A stretch of 7,482 nt of DNA, taken from positions 1-7,482 of the forward strand of contig RFJV01000452.1 of the NCBI GenBank assembly GCA_003694775.1, written 5' to 3'. This DNA is from Chloroflexota bacterium (lineage in GTDB: Bacteria > Chloroflexota > Anaerolineae > 4572-78 > J111). The notes below the pieces were generated by a model, which made no database searches, had not been told where the DNA came from, and was given only the letters and a program-made list of their open reading frames with translations. Below are positions 1-5,298 of the stretch, piece after piece. Position numbers and translations under genes: made by a program. How positions within the stretch are numbered: position 1 is the first letter of the stretch; every line of letters starts with the position of its first letter.

Positions 1-13
1 CCGCCGTTAAGGC

Positions 14-34
14 GGGTGGGGGTGGGGTGAGGGG
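14..34 (+). other. G-quadruplex motif
   Basis: Four G-runs of 3, 5, 4 and 4 (14-16, 18-22, 24-27, 31-34) are separated by loops of 1, 1 and 3 bases. This satisfies the usual G3+N1-7 rule with very short loops, which generally favours a stable parallel quadruplex. It directly follows the hairpin at 1-15. Whether the G-rich strand is transcribed cannot be seen, because the neighbouring gene is outside the window. Confidence 0.6.
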
Positions 35-149
35 TATTGACAGCCGCAGTGCTGAACAGTTACGACAGAACTTACGCAGTTTTAACCTCTGAGTTCGCAG
101 AGGCCGCAGAGCGCGGGAGTAAGGAGTTAGGAATCTCGTAGCCCCGCTC

Positions 150-175
150 ACCTGATACCTGACACCTGATACCTG
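150..175 (+). repeat. 7-nt tandem repeat (ACCTGAY)
   Basis: Three and a half units in a row: ACCTGAT, ACCTGAC, ACCTGAT, ACCTG. Only the last base of the unit varies. It is non-coding. Short heptamer arrays of this type are known in other bacteria (for example the STRR repeats of filamentous cyanobacteria), but this unit is not one I can name. Confidence 0.7.
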
Positions 176-250
176 CCCCCTACTGCTCTGCTGTATTGTA
201 ACCAGAACACAGAAAATACGCCAGCAGTCCCCAGGCTGTCCGAGCCGTCT

Positions 251-389
251 GGCCGTCCACGAATGGAACACGAATACACGAATTCACGAATGGAGACTCT
301 GTTACGCACACCTCCCATTCGTCCATTCATAATTTCGTAATTTCGTCCATTCTCCCATTCGTGTATTCGTGAAAAATTCGCGGACGGCC
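251..389. repeat. Long imperfect inverted repeat of 33-nt arms
   Basis: The left arm 251-283 and the reverse complement of the right arm 357-389 align without gaps. They share GGCCGTCC, then A or G, then CGAAT. Four unlike bases follow (GGAA against TTTT), and then a perfect 15-base match, CACGAATACACGAAT. That gives 28 identities in 33. The 73-nt loop contains a second inverted pair: ACGAATGGAG (287-296) against CTCCCATTCGT (312-322). As RNA, or extruded DNA, it could form a 139-nt branched hairpin. The arms consist partly of 8-nt-periodic ACGAA/TTCGT units, but the GGCCGTCC ends are not part of that periodicity, so the symmetry goes beyond simple sequence. It could be a small non-autonomous element or a structured RNA; no target-site duplication was identified. 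Confidence 0.6.
318..373 (-). repeat. 8-nt periodic TTCGTnna array
   Basis: Seven units start every 8 bases at 318, 326, 334, 342, 350, 358 and 366. Five begin TTCGT and two are degenerate (TTCAT at 326, TTCTC at 350). Read on the minus strand this is an ACGAA array, the same motif that occurs on the plus strand at 259, 270, 278 and 286 and again at 2622-2661. It is non-coding, and 8 nt matches neither the codon nor the helical period. Confidence 0.7.
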
Positions 390-396
390 TGCTGCC

Positions 397-423
397 CTGC
401 TACTCTGCTACTCTGCTACCCTG
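397..423 (+). repeat. 8-nt tandem repeat (CTGCTACT)
   Basis: CTGCTACT at 397-404 and 405-412, CTGCTACC at 413-420 and a partial CTG at 421-423. It abuts the terminator of the minus-strand operon. No function can be assigned. Confidence 0.7.
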
Positions 424-452
424 AAAACAAAACACCGCCCTCAAAGGCGGTG
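424..452 (-). terminator. Rho-independent terminator of the 917-2518 / 483-908 operon
   Basis: Read on the minus strand, a perfect 7-bp GC-rich stem (CACCGCC, loop TTTGAG, GGCGGTG; positions 452 down to 433) is followed at once by TTTTGTTTT (432 to 424). It lies about 30 bases past the TAA stop of the 141-aa gene, exactly where a terminator for the two-gene minus-strand operon is expected. On the plus strand the stem has no T-tract after it, so it should act in one direction only. Confidence 0.85.
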
Positions 453-482
453 CAGAATTGACAGCATCGTCAGCGGAGCCGG

Positions 483-908
483 TTAGCCACGTTGAACGGG
501 ACGGATACCCTTAAAGACCCGCCGTCCGCCGATAGTTTTCAGGATAAGGTCTGGTGTCTTTTTGTGAATCTTTTCCTGCAGTTCGACCACCGTCATTGGC
601 TTGTTGTTGGCGGCAATGAAGGCCCGGAAAATAGCCGTGGTTAGCGGGGTGCGCTCGTCGATAAAGGCGGTTTCCTGCCCGCAGTGGGTATGGATAAGAT
701 GCCACAGAATGTCGATATTGAATACTTCGCCTGTTTCCGGGTCTATCCAGTCGAATGTTTCGGGCAGGTCCGGGTTATTGCGGGCCTCGCGGGCCTCCGG
801 GCAGGCATGGCTGAGCAGGTCAACCCGCAGATTGCGGCCCTGCTTCTGCCACCAGCCAAAATCGATATGAAACCGGGTTTCCAGGGTCGGTTTGATATAT
901 TTAGCCAT
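483..908 (-). CDS. Conserved-looking 141-aa protein of unknown function with C-terminal winged-helix-like module
   Basis: I do not recognise a named family. The protein is soluble, with no signal peptide or membrane segment. Residues 1-85 contain aromatic and acidic stretches (FDWIDPETGE, 52-61) and clustered potential metal ligands: H34 and C36 in HAC, and H70, H73, H75 and C76 in WHLIHTHC. Residues 88-137 read like a small helix-turn-helix or winged-helix unit: a helix (TAIFRAFIAAN), the PMTVVELQEKI turn-helix, then a basic end with GGRRVFKGIRP. It is the downstream gene of an operon, 8 bases after the stop of the 533-aa gene and just before the terminator. The ATG at 908 has only a distant AAGGAT purine tract, inside the end of the preceding gene, so translation may depend on coupling. 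A nucleic-acid-binding or accessory role to its partner is inference. Confidence 0.8.
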   Translation of the reverse strand: MAKYIKPTLETRFHIDFGWWQKQGRNLRVDLLSHACPEAREARNNPDLPETFDWIDPETGEVFNIDILWHLIHTHCGQETAFIDERTPLTTAIFRAFIAANNKPMTVVELQEKIHKKTPDLILKTIGGRRVFKGIRPVQRG

Positions 909-916
909 AAGACCGA

Positions 917-2518
917 TTACTCATCCTTCAGGTTGGCGTCAAAAGTCCAGTAGCCGTGGTCCAGGGGAATGAAGCAGGCGTGCTGGCGCAGTTCGTTCAG
1001 AACAACCCCCGGTGAGAACCGCCGCAGAACGTTCACCGCGCTGTACACCGTTTTCAGATGGACGGTTCCCTGGGGATTCAGCTTAATCAGTTCCGGGAAT
1101 ATCTGGCACAGCAGGTCGAACAGCGGCAGACGGGCCTTGTTGGCCGCCTCCCACAGCGGGTCAACCGCCTGCGGGTTCGGGTCGCCGATAATCATCAGGT
1201 CATCGTATTCGCAGTTCATCGGGTGGGTGTTAATCTGGAACGTCAGCAGGGAGCCGTCTACCCCCACCAGCCGGATCCAGTCGCGGCGGGTGCGGGTCGG
1301 CTTGTAATCGACAATCACCCGCAGGGGGTCATCCGTGCGCTTGAGAATGATGAACGCGCCTGCCGGCAGTTTGTGCTTTTGGTACCAGTCCGCCAGACCA
1401 AAGACGTACCGGCTGTTGTATACCGACCAGCCGGGGAAGGTTTCGCCGGTCCGCCCATCGACAAACTCAAAGAGAACCGGATTGTAGTAGCTGATGGGGA
1501 AGAACGGCAGAGTCCGGGGCGTCAGCGGCAGAGTGCCGACCCGCCAGTGCGGGTAGGTCAGTACGGTGGTCACGGTGTCGGTGTCGGGCGGGGTAGCCGG
1601 GATGTCCTCCGGGTTGGAGGTTTCGTCATCAATCTCGGCGATGATGGCCCGTGTTTCCTCGTCAAAATCTTCTGCTGTGTAGGTGAGGCTGTGGTTGACC
1701 CGCAAGCGCGGGGGCGTTTTTTCGGCCTCTGCCGGCTCCAGCCGGCGCAGATACCACAGCACCTGCCCTTTTGGCCCCACATCGACAAACCGGTCGTCGT
1801 TTGCCAGCCGGTAGTTCACCGAGAAGCGTACCAGGTCGGTAATTTGCCCGTTTTCCAGCAGGTCCATCTGGCGGACCAGCTCGTCAACGGGGAGCGGCCC
1901 CTGGTTGATGTCGATGGCCGCATCGGCGATGTTGAACAGCCCCTCGTGCACCTCGACCAGCAGGTCGCGCAGGAAGTACTGGTCGTGGAACTCCACAAAT
2001 TCCGGCTGGCTGTTCAGCGCCCTGGTGACCGTCTGCCGGATGGCGTCACCGTACTGCTGGAACAGTTCTTCCGGGGTTTGCAGGCCCTGCAGGGCGGCCA
2101 TCGTTTCATCTGCCCCCACCTCCAGCGCCTCGGGCCGGGGAAATTCCGCGGCAAACTCCCGGACTTCACCGTTATTTTCCAGCTTTACGCCTAAAACGGT
2201 AAACTGCCCGTATTCGGGGTGATACCCCTGCCGGGTGTACTCCACCCGACCGACGGCAAAGGAAAGCGCCGGGAACAGGAGCTTCTCGCCGACCTCGTAC
2301 CGGTTTTGCGGGCGGTACAACTGCCCCTGGTCCAGGCTGGTGCGGACGGCCTTTTCCTCGGCCTCTACCTGCTGGCGCACCAGAGCCAGGGCAATTTCGT
2401 CTACGGTCAGGGGACGGTTGGCCTCCAGAATCAGGTTCTGGATGGCTTCGGATTCCGCGGGGCCAATGGTGAACTGGTTCTGCCAGTAAGCCGCAGTTTG
2501 GGTCTTTCTCTGCGTCAA
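917..2518 (-). CDS. 533-aa protein of unknown function with several winged-helix-like modules
   Basis: This is not a family I can name. Three stretches resemble small winged-helix units: residues 21-82 (NRPLTVDEIALAL and a following beta pair), 184-258 (GPLPVDELVRQM, then LVRFSVNY and DDRFVDVGPKGQVLWYL) and 465-527 (LFDLLCQIFPEL, HLKTVYSAVNVL, ending DHGYWTF). Residues 76-125 look like a small beta-barrel (VGEKLLFPALSFAVGRV to REFAAEF). An acidic, Pro/Thr-rich linker spans about 285-320, and 340-425 is a beta-rich domain with GWSVYNSRYVFGL. There is no signal peptide, membrane segment or obvious catalytic motif. The start is a TTG at 2518, chosen because AGAGGT (2528-2533) lies 9 bases upstream and no ATG is near. 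It is the first gene of a two-gene operon with its own strong promoter. A DNA-binding or regulatory role is inferred from modularity only. Confidence 0.85.
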   Translation of the reverse strand: MTQRKTQTAAYWQNQFTIGPAESEAIQNLILEANRPLTVDEIALALVRQQVEAEEKAVRTSLDQGQLYRPQNRYEVGEKLLFPALSFAVGRVEYTRQGYHPEYGQFTVLGVKLENNGEVREFAAEFPRPEALEVGADETMAALQGLQTPEELFQQYGDAIRQTVTRALNSQPEFVEFHDQYFLRDLLVEVHEGLFNIADAAIDINQGPLPVDELVRQMDLLENGQITDLVRFSVNYRLANDDRFVDVGPKGQVLWYLRRLEPAEAEKTPPRLRVNHSLTYTAEDFDEETRAIIAEIDDETSNPEDIPATPPDTDTVTTVLTYPHWRVGTLPLTPRTLPFFPISYYNPVLFEFVDGRTGETFPGWSVYNSRYVFGLADWYQKHKLPAGAFIILKRTDDPLRVIVDYKPTRTRRDWIRLVGVDGSLLTFQINTHPMNCEYDDLMIIGDPNPQAVDPLWEAANKARLPLFDLLCQIFPELIKLNPQGTVHLKTVYSAVNVLRRFSPGVVLNELRQHACFIPLDHGYWTFDANLKDE

Positions 2519-2527
2519 GTGAATGTT

Positions 2528-2533
2528 ACCTCT
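2528..2533 (-). promoter_or_regulatory. Ribosome binding site for the 533-aa gene (TTG start)
   Basis: Minus-strand AGAGGT, 9 bases before the TTG at 2518. It decides in favour of this non-ATG start. An in-frame ATT lies 6 bases further upstream but is a much rarer initiation codon. Confidence 0.65.
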
Positions 2534-2537
2534 AGCC

Positions 2538-2605
2538 TGTCAAGATTTTGCCGTGCCGTGAACAAAACACCGGCAAAATTATACTATTGTTCACAAGGCT
2601 TGACA
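2538..2605. promoter_or_regulatory. Interleaved inverted repeats over the minus-strand promoter (putative operator)
   Basis: Three perfect inverted pairs share this 68-base stretch. TGTCAAG (2538-2544) pairs with CTTGACA (2599-2605). ATTTTGCCG (2545-2553) pairs with CGGCAAAAT (2571-2579). GTGAACAA (2558-2565) pairs with TTGTTCAC (2587-2594). The last pair flanks the TATAAT box, one half in the -35/-10 spacer and the other just after the expected transcription start. The second pair overlaps the -10 and the start. This placement is typical of repressor sites, or of an mRNA leader hairpin for the 9-bp pair. No regulator can be named. Confidence 0.5.
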
Positions 2606-2606
2606 A
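2578..2606 (-). promoter_or_regulatory. Sigma70-type promoter of the 917-2518 / 483-908 operon
   Basis: On the minus strand, -35 TTGTCA (2606-2601), a 17-base spacer and a perfect -10 TATAAT (2583-2578). The expected start is near 2571, giving a leader of about 50 bases before the TTG start at 2518. Confidence 0.8.
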
Positions 2607-2621
2607 ATCCCCCCTGAAAAC

Positions 2622-2661
2622 ACGAATGGACGAAAGCACGAAAATACGAATGCACGAACAG
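2622..2661 (+). repeat. 8-nt periodic ACGAAnnn array (5 units)
   Basis: ACGAA starts at 2622, 2630, 2638, 2646 and 2654, exactly every 8 bases; the three following bases vary (TGG, AGC, AAT, TGC, CAG). The same motif and period occur in inverted form at 318-373. The block lies between the two divergent promoters, 14 bases upstream of the -35 box of the ABC exporter promoter. Fixed core with variable filler is unlike replication-slippage repeats, where the whole unit is normally conserved. It may be a genome-wide intergenic repeat or a row of binding sites. Confidence 0.7.
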
Positions 2662-2675
2662 AAAGAAAATCCTCC

Positions 2676-2704
2676 TTGCTTTCCCCTTACCGGCGTGCTA
2701 AACT
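2676..2704 (+). promoter_or_regulatory. Promoter of the ABC exporter / protease operon
   Basis: TTGCTT (2676-2681), 17 bases, TAAACT (2699-2704), with an extended -10 TG at 2696-2697. The predicted start near 2711 leaves only about 16 bases of leader, just enough for the GGAGGT site at 2715. The boxes are moderate matches, and the TTG of the -35 box could be mistaken for an upstream start codon in the same frame. Confidence 0.55.
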
Positions 2705-2714
2705 TTCTGTGTTT

Positions 2715-2720
2715 GGAGGT
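2715..2720 (+). promoter_or_regulatory. Ribosome binding site fixing the GTG start of the ABC exporter
   Basis: A perfect GGAGGT, 6 bases before the GTG at 2727. It favours this start over the in-frame TTG at 2676, which would lie inside the putative promoter and has no such site. Confidence 0.85.
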
Positions 2721-2726
2721 GAATCC

Positions 2727-4547
2727 GTGTACCGTTCCCGTCGACATTCCTTTCTCGATGCCGCCAACCAGGAGCCGGTCCCCCTGACCCGCGACCGGCT
2801 GACCGGTCTGCGCCGGGTGCTGGGGTATGTGCGCCCCTACACGGGCCGGCTGGTGCTGGCGGCGATTTCGCTGGTGTTCGGCACTGTTCTGGGCCTGGCC
2901 CTGCCGCTGGTCATCCGCAGTGTGGTGGATGGCGTTTTTGTGGCTCGCGACCTGACCCTGCTCAACCGGCTGGCCCTTCTCCTGCTGGTCATCTTTCTGG
3001 TGCAGGCCGTATTCAGCTTTATCAACCGCTACTACCTGGCGTACGTGGGCGAGCGGGTGGTGGCCGACCTGCGCCAGCAGTTGTACCGCCACCTTCTGCG
3101 CCTGTCGCTCCGCTTTTTTGCCGACCGCCGCGTGGGCGAGATTGTCTCCCGCCTGACCAACGACGTGACCGCCCTGCAGTCCGCGGTCACCGAAAACCTG
3201 GTCAGCCTGCTCCGCCAGAGCCTCAACCTGGTGGGTGGGGTCTTTTTTCTGTTCTGGCTGGACTGGCGGCTGACCAGCCTGATACTGCTGGGCATCCCCC
3301 TGGTCACGCTGACGATGGTCTTCCTGGGCCGTAAAATTCGCCGGGCCGCGACCGCGGTGCAGGACCGCCTGGCCGAAGCCTCCGCCATGCTGGAAGAAAC
3401 CACCGCCGGTATCCGCATTGTCAAATCGTTTGCCCGCGAACCGTACGAGGCCGACCGCTTCAACCAGAAAATCGAGGCTACCTTTCAGGCGGCGATGCAC
3501 CGGGCCAAAATTTCGGCCACGCTGGCCCCCATCATCGGCTTTATGGCGTTTATGTCGCTCACCGTTACGCTCTGGTTTGGCGGCTACGAGGTCATTCAGG
3601 GCCATCTGTCGCCGGGCGGGCTGGTGGCCTATCTGATTTACACCATGCTCGTGGCCGGCCCGATTGCCACCTTCTCCGGCCTGTACGGCCAGTTTCAGGC
3701 CGCGCTGGGGGCCACCGAACGCATTTTTGACCTGCTCGACACGCCGCCGGACATCGCCGACCCGCCCGACGCCCGTCCCCTGCCGCCGATTGTCGGTGAG
3801 GTGCGCTTTGAGCAGGTCAGTTTTGAGTACGAAACTACCCTGCCGGTTCTGCGGGATATAACGCTGACCGCGCATCCGGGGCAGGTGGTGGCTCTGGTGG
3901 GGCCAAGCGGCGCGGGCAAAACCACCCTGGTGAACCTTATCCCCCGCTTTTACGATGTCTCTGCCGGGCGCATCACCATCGACGGGGTGGACATCCGGCA
4001 GGTTACGCTGTCCAGCCTGCGGGAGCAGATTGGCATTGTTCCCCAGGAGCCGGTGCTCTTTTCCGATACCATTGCCGAAAATATCCGCTATGGCCGGCTC
4101 GACGCCTCGCCGGCGGACATTGAGGCCGCGGCCAGAGCGGCCAATGCCCACGAGTTCATCGTCCGTTTGCCGCAGGGGTACGCCACCCCGGTTGGCGAGC
4201 GGGGAATCAAGCTGAGCGGCGGCCAGCGACAGCGGGTCGCCATTGCCAGGGCTATCCTCAAGAACCCGCGCATCCTGATTCTGGACGAAGCCACTTCCTC
4301 GCTCGACAGCGAGTCCGAGGCCCTGGTGCAGGAGGCCCTGGAGCGGCTGATGCGTCAGCGCACCACCTTTGTCATTGCCCACCGGCTCAGCACCATCACC
4401 AACGCCGACTGGATTGTGGTGCTGGACAGCGGCCGCATTGTAGAGCAGGGAACCCACACCGACCTGCTGGCCCGCGACGGCCTCTACCGCCGCCTGCACG
4501 AAATGCAGTTCCAGTTTGGCCTGGAGGTAGGGAGATTGGTGCATTGA
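2727..4547 (+). CDS. ABC exporter, fused transmembrane and ATP-binding domains (MsbA/BmrA-like)
   Basis: A 606-aa half-transporter expected to dimerise in the membrane and use ATP to export a lipid, drug or peptide. Six hydrophobic segments lie near 41-63, 82-100, 157-177, 181-200, 266-286 and 297-318, with intracellular helices between (ERVVADLRQQLY, 109-120). The ATPase domain is complete: A-loop Y368, Walker A GPSGAGKTT (392-400), Q-loop Q440, signature LSGGQ (496-500), Walker B ILILDEA (516-522) with catalytic E521, D-loop SLDSES and H552 in IAHRLST. All catalytic residues are intact, so a homodimer is plausible. The length is typical of the family. The start is the GTG preceded by GGAGGT. 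Its TGA stop overlaps the TTG start of the site-2 protease, which implies co-translation. The substrate cannot be read from the sequence. Confidence 0.95.
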   Translation: MYRSRRHSFLDAANQEPVPLTRDRLTGLRRVLGYVRPYTGRLVLAAISLVFGTVLGLALPLVIRSVVDGVFVARDLTLLNRLALLLLVIFLVQAVFSFINRYYLAYVGERVVADLRQQLYRHLLRLSLRFFADRRVGEIVSRLTNDVTALQSAVTENLVSLLRQSLNLVGGVFFLFWLDWRLTSLILLGIPLVTLTMVFLGRKIRRAATAVQDRLAEASAMLEETTAGIRIVKSFAREPYEADRFNQKIEATFQAAMHRAKISATLAPIIGFMAFMSLTVTLWFGGYEVIQGHLSPGGLVAYLIYTMLVAGPIATFSGLYGQFQAALGATERIFDLLDTPPDIADPPDARPLPPIVGEVRFEQVSFEYETTLPVLRDITLTAHPGQVVALVGPSGAGKTTLVNLIPRFYDVSAGRITIDGVDIRQVTLSSLREQIGIVPQEPVLFSDTIAENIRYGRLDASPADIEAAARAANAHEFIVRLPQGYATPVGERGIKLSGGQRQRVAIARAILKNPRILILDEATSSLDSESEALVQEALERLMRQRTTFVIAHRLSTITNADWIVVLDSGRIVEQGTHTDLLARDGLYRRLHEMQFQFGLEVGRLVH

Positions 4548-5272
4548 ACGGAAGCTGGCGGTTTATCCGCCTGGGGGGGATTGGCGTTCGACTGCATTGG
4601 AGCTTCAGTCTGCTGGGGGCCTGGATGGTGCTTCAGGCCACCCTGGGCCGGCGGGGCTGGAACGGGCTGGCGGCTATGACCACGGCCCTGATTCTGCTCT
4701 TTGCCAGCGTGCTCCTGCACGAGCTGGGCCACGCGGTGACGGCCCGGCGGCTGGGCCTGCACGTGCGCGACATCATCATTCTGCCGGTGGGCGGGCTGGT
4801 GCAGGTAGAAGTGATGCCCAACCGCCCCTGGCTCGACCTGCTGGTGGCGGTGACGGGGCCGCTGGTCAACCTGGTGCTGGCCCTGTCTGCGGCGGGTCTG
4901 CTGGCCGTATGGGGCAAGCTGGGGTTTCTGGTGGGCTTTTTGACCTCTCCGGACACGGTGGCCGCGGCTATGATGGCGACCCCCTTTCACCGGGACGCGC
5001 TGAGCGGCTGGCTGGTTTTTTTGCTGGTAGTCAACGGGGTGCTGTTTTTGTTCAACCTGCTTCCGGCCGCACCGATGGACGGCGGGCGGATGCTGGCCGC
5101 GGGGCTGTCGCTGATTCTGCCGGCGGGACAGGCCGTGCGGCTGGCGCGGCGGGTCGGGCAGGGGGTGGTGGCCCTGGTTCTGCTGGCGGCTATTTTCCTG
5201 CGCAGTTTTGAGCTGTTTGTACTGGCCGCGCTGATGATGGCAACCGGTTTGCTGGCTTCATCGGGCCAGTAG
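4544..5272 (+). CDS. Site-2 protease family intramembrane zinc metalloprotease (peptidase M50)
   Basis: A 242-aa polytopic membrane protein. Catalytic HELGH is at 59-63 within a hydrophobic helix (TALILLFASVLLHELGHAV). The GP-N motif (GPLVN, 105-109) and the second metal site NLLPAAPMDGGR (171-182, D179) are those of the M50 family. Further hydrophobic segments lie near 15-32, 98-122, 155-172 and 205-235. Members cut membrane-spanning segments of anti-sigma factors, signal peptides or precursors. The compact size without PDZ or CBS domains is closest to the SpoIVFB-like group. Several homologues carry a C-terminal CBS pair, which is absent here. The start is a TTG at 4544 sharing bases with the TGA of the exporter; AGGGAG at 4529-4534 is 9 bases upstream. 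The substrate is unknown. Overlap with an exporter hints at a shared role in export or membrane stress, which is inference. Confidence 0.93.
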   Translation: MNGSWRFIRLGGIGVRLHWSFSLLGAWMVLQATLGRRGWNGLAAMTTALILLFASVLLHELGHAVTARRLGLHVRDIIILPVGGLVQVEVMPNRPWLDLLVAVTGPLVNLVLALSAAGLLAVWGKLGFLVGFLTSPDTVAAAMMATPFHRDALSGWLVFLLVVNGVLFLFNLLPAAPMDGGRMLAAGLSLILPAGQAVRLARRVGQGVVALVLLAAIFLRSFELFVLAALMMATGLLASSGQ

Positions 5273-5274
5273 CC

Positions 5275-5298
5275 GGGGATACAGTGTCGCTGTGCCCC
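5275..5298. terminator. Weak hairpin between convergent genes
   Basis: GGGG, a bulged A, then TACAG pairs with CTGTG and CCCC around the loop TGTCG (5285-5289). It fills the 25-base gap between the protease stop (5272) and the lipoprotein stop (5298-5300). There is no T-run on either side, so it is at most an imperfect two-way terminator or an mRNA 3' end structure. Confidence 0.4.

Larger units (their letters stand above)
1..482. other. Gene-free repeat mosaic
   Basis: No credible gene was found in these 482 bases. The only sizeable open frame (148-330, minus) runs through simple repeats and has no recognisable protein character. The stretch is a patchwork: a small hairpin at 1-15 (CCGCC, loop GTTAA, GGCGG) cut by the window edge; a G-quadruplex motif; a hairpin at 86-103 (CCTCTG/CAGAGG); a 7-nt array at 150-175; 8-nt-periodic ACGAA and TTCGT tracts at 251-389; a CTGCTACT array at 397-423; and the terminator of the minus-strand operon at 424-452. 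Such dense short-period repeats suggest an intergenic island that tolerates repeat growth. The hairpin at 1-15 could be the end of a terminator for a gene to the left, but its flank lies outside the window. Confidence 0.7.

Noticed and set aside
37..65. TTGACA at 37 as a promoter; a similar TTGACA at 458
   Set aside because: Neither has an acceptable -10 box at 16-18 bases, and no plus-strand gene follows.
70..82. AACTTACGCAGTT as an insertion-sequence end
   Set aside because: It vaguely recalls terminal sequences of some insertion elements, but there is no matching inverted end, target duplication or transposase fragment in the window.
148..330. A 60-codon minus-strand frame in the repeat region
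   Set aside because: It is composed largely of translated short repeats, with no ribosome binding site and no protein character.
251..389. CRISPR array
   Set aside because: The units are 8-nt cores with 3-nt fillers, far too short for repeats and spacers, and no cas genes are present.
1058..2194. A 378-codon plus-strand open frame
   Set aside because: It is antisense to the 533-aa gene, with a Val/Gln/Arg-rich shadow composition. The promoter, ribosome binding site and terminator all support the minus-strand gene.
2676..2726. Extension of the ABC exporter to the TTG at 2676
   Set aside because: It has no ribosome binding site and overlaps the putative promoter, while GTG 2727 has a perfect GGAGGT at 6 bases.
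2532..4544. A 670-codon open frame on the minus strand, rich in Gln, His, Gly and Arg
   Set aside because: It lies antisense to the ABC exporter, which has every family motif. Its composition is what a high-GC gene gives when read backwards, and it has no recognisable domain.
4597..5211. A 204-codon plus-strand frame within the site-2 protease gene
   Set aside because: It is a +1-type shadow, extremely rich in Gly, Ala and Arg. The protease frame has the HELGH and NxxPxxxxDGG motifs.
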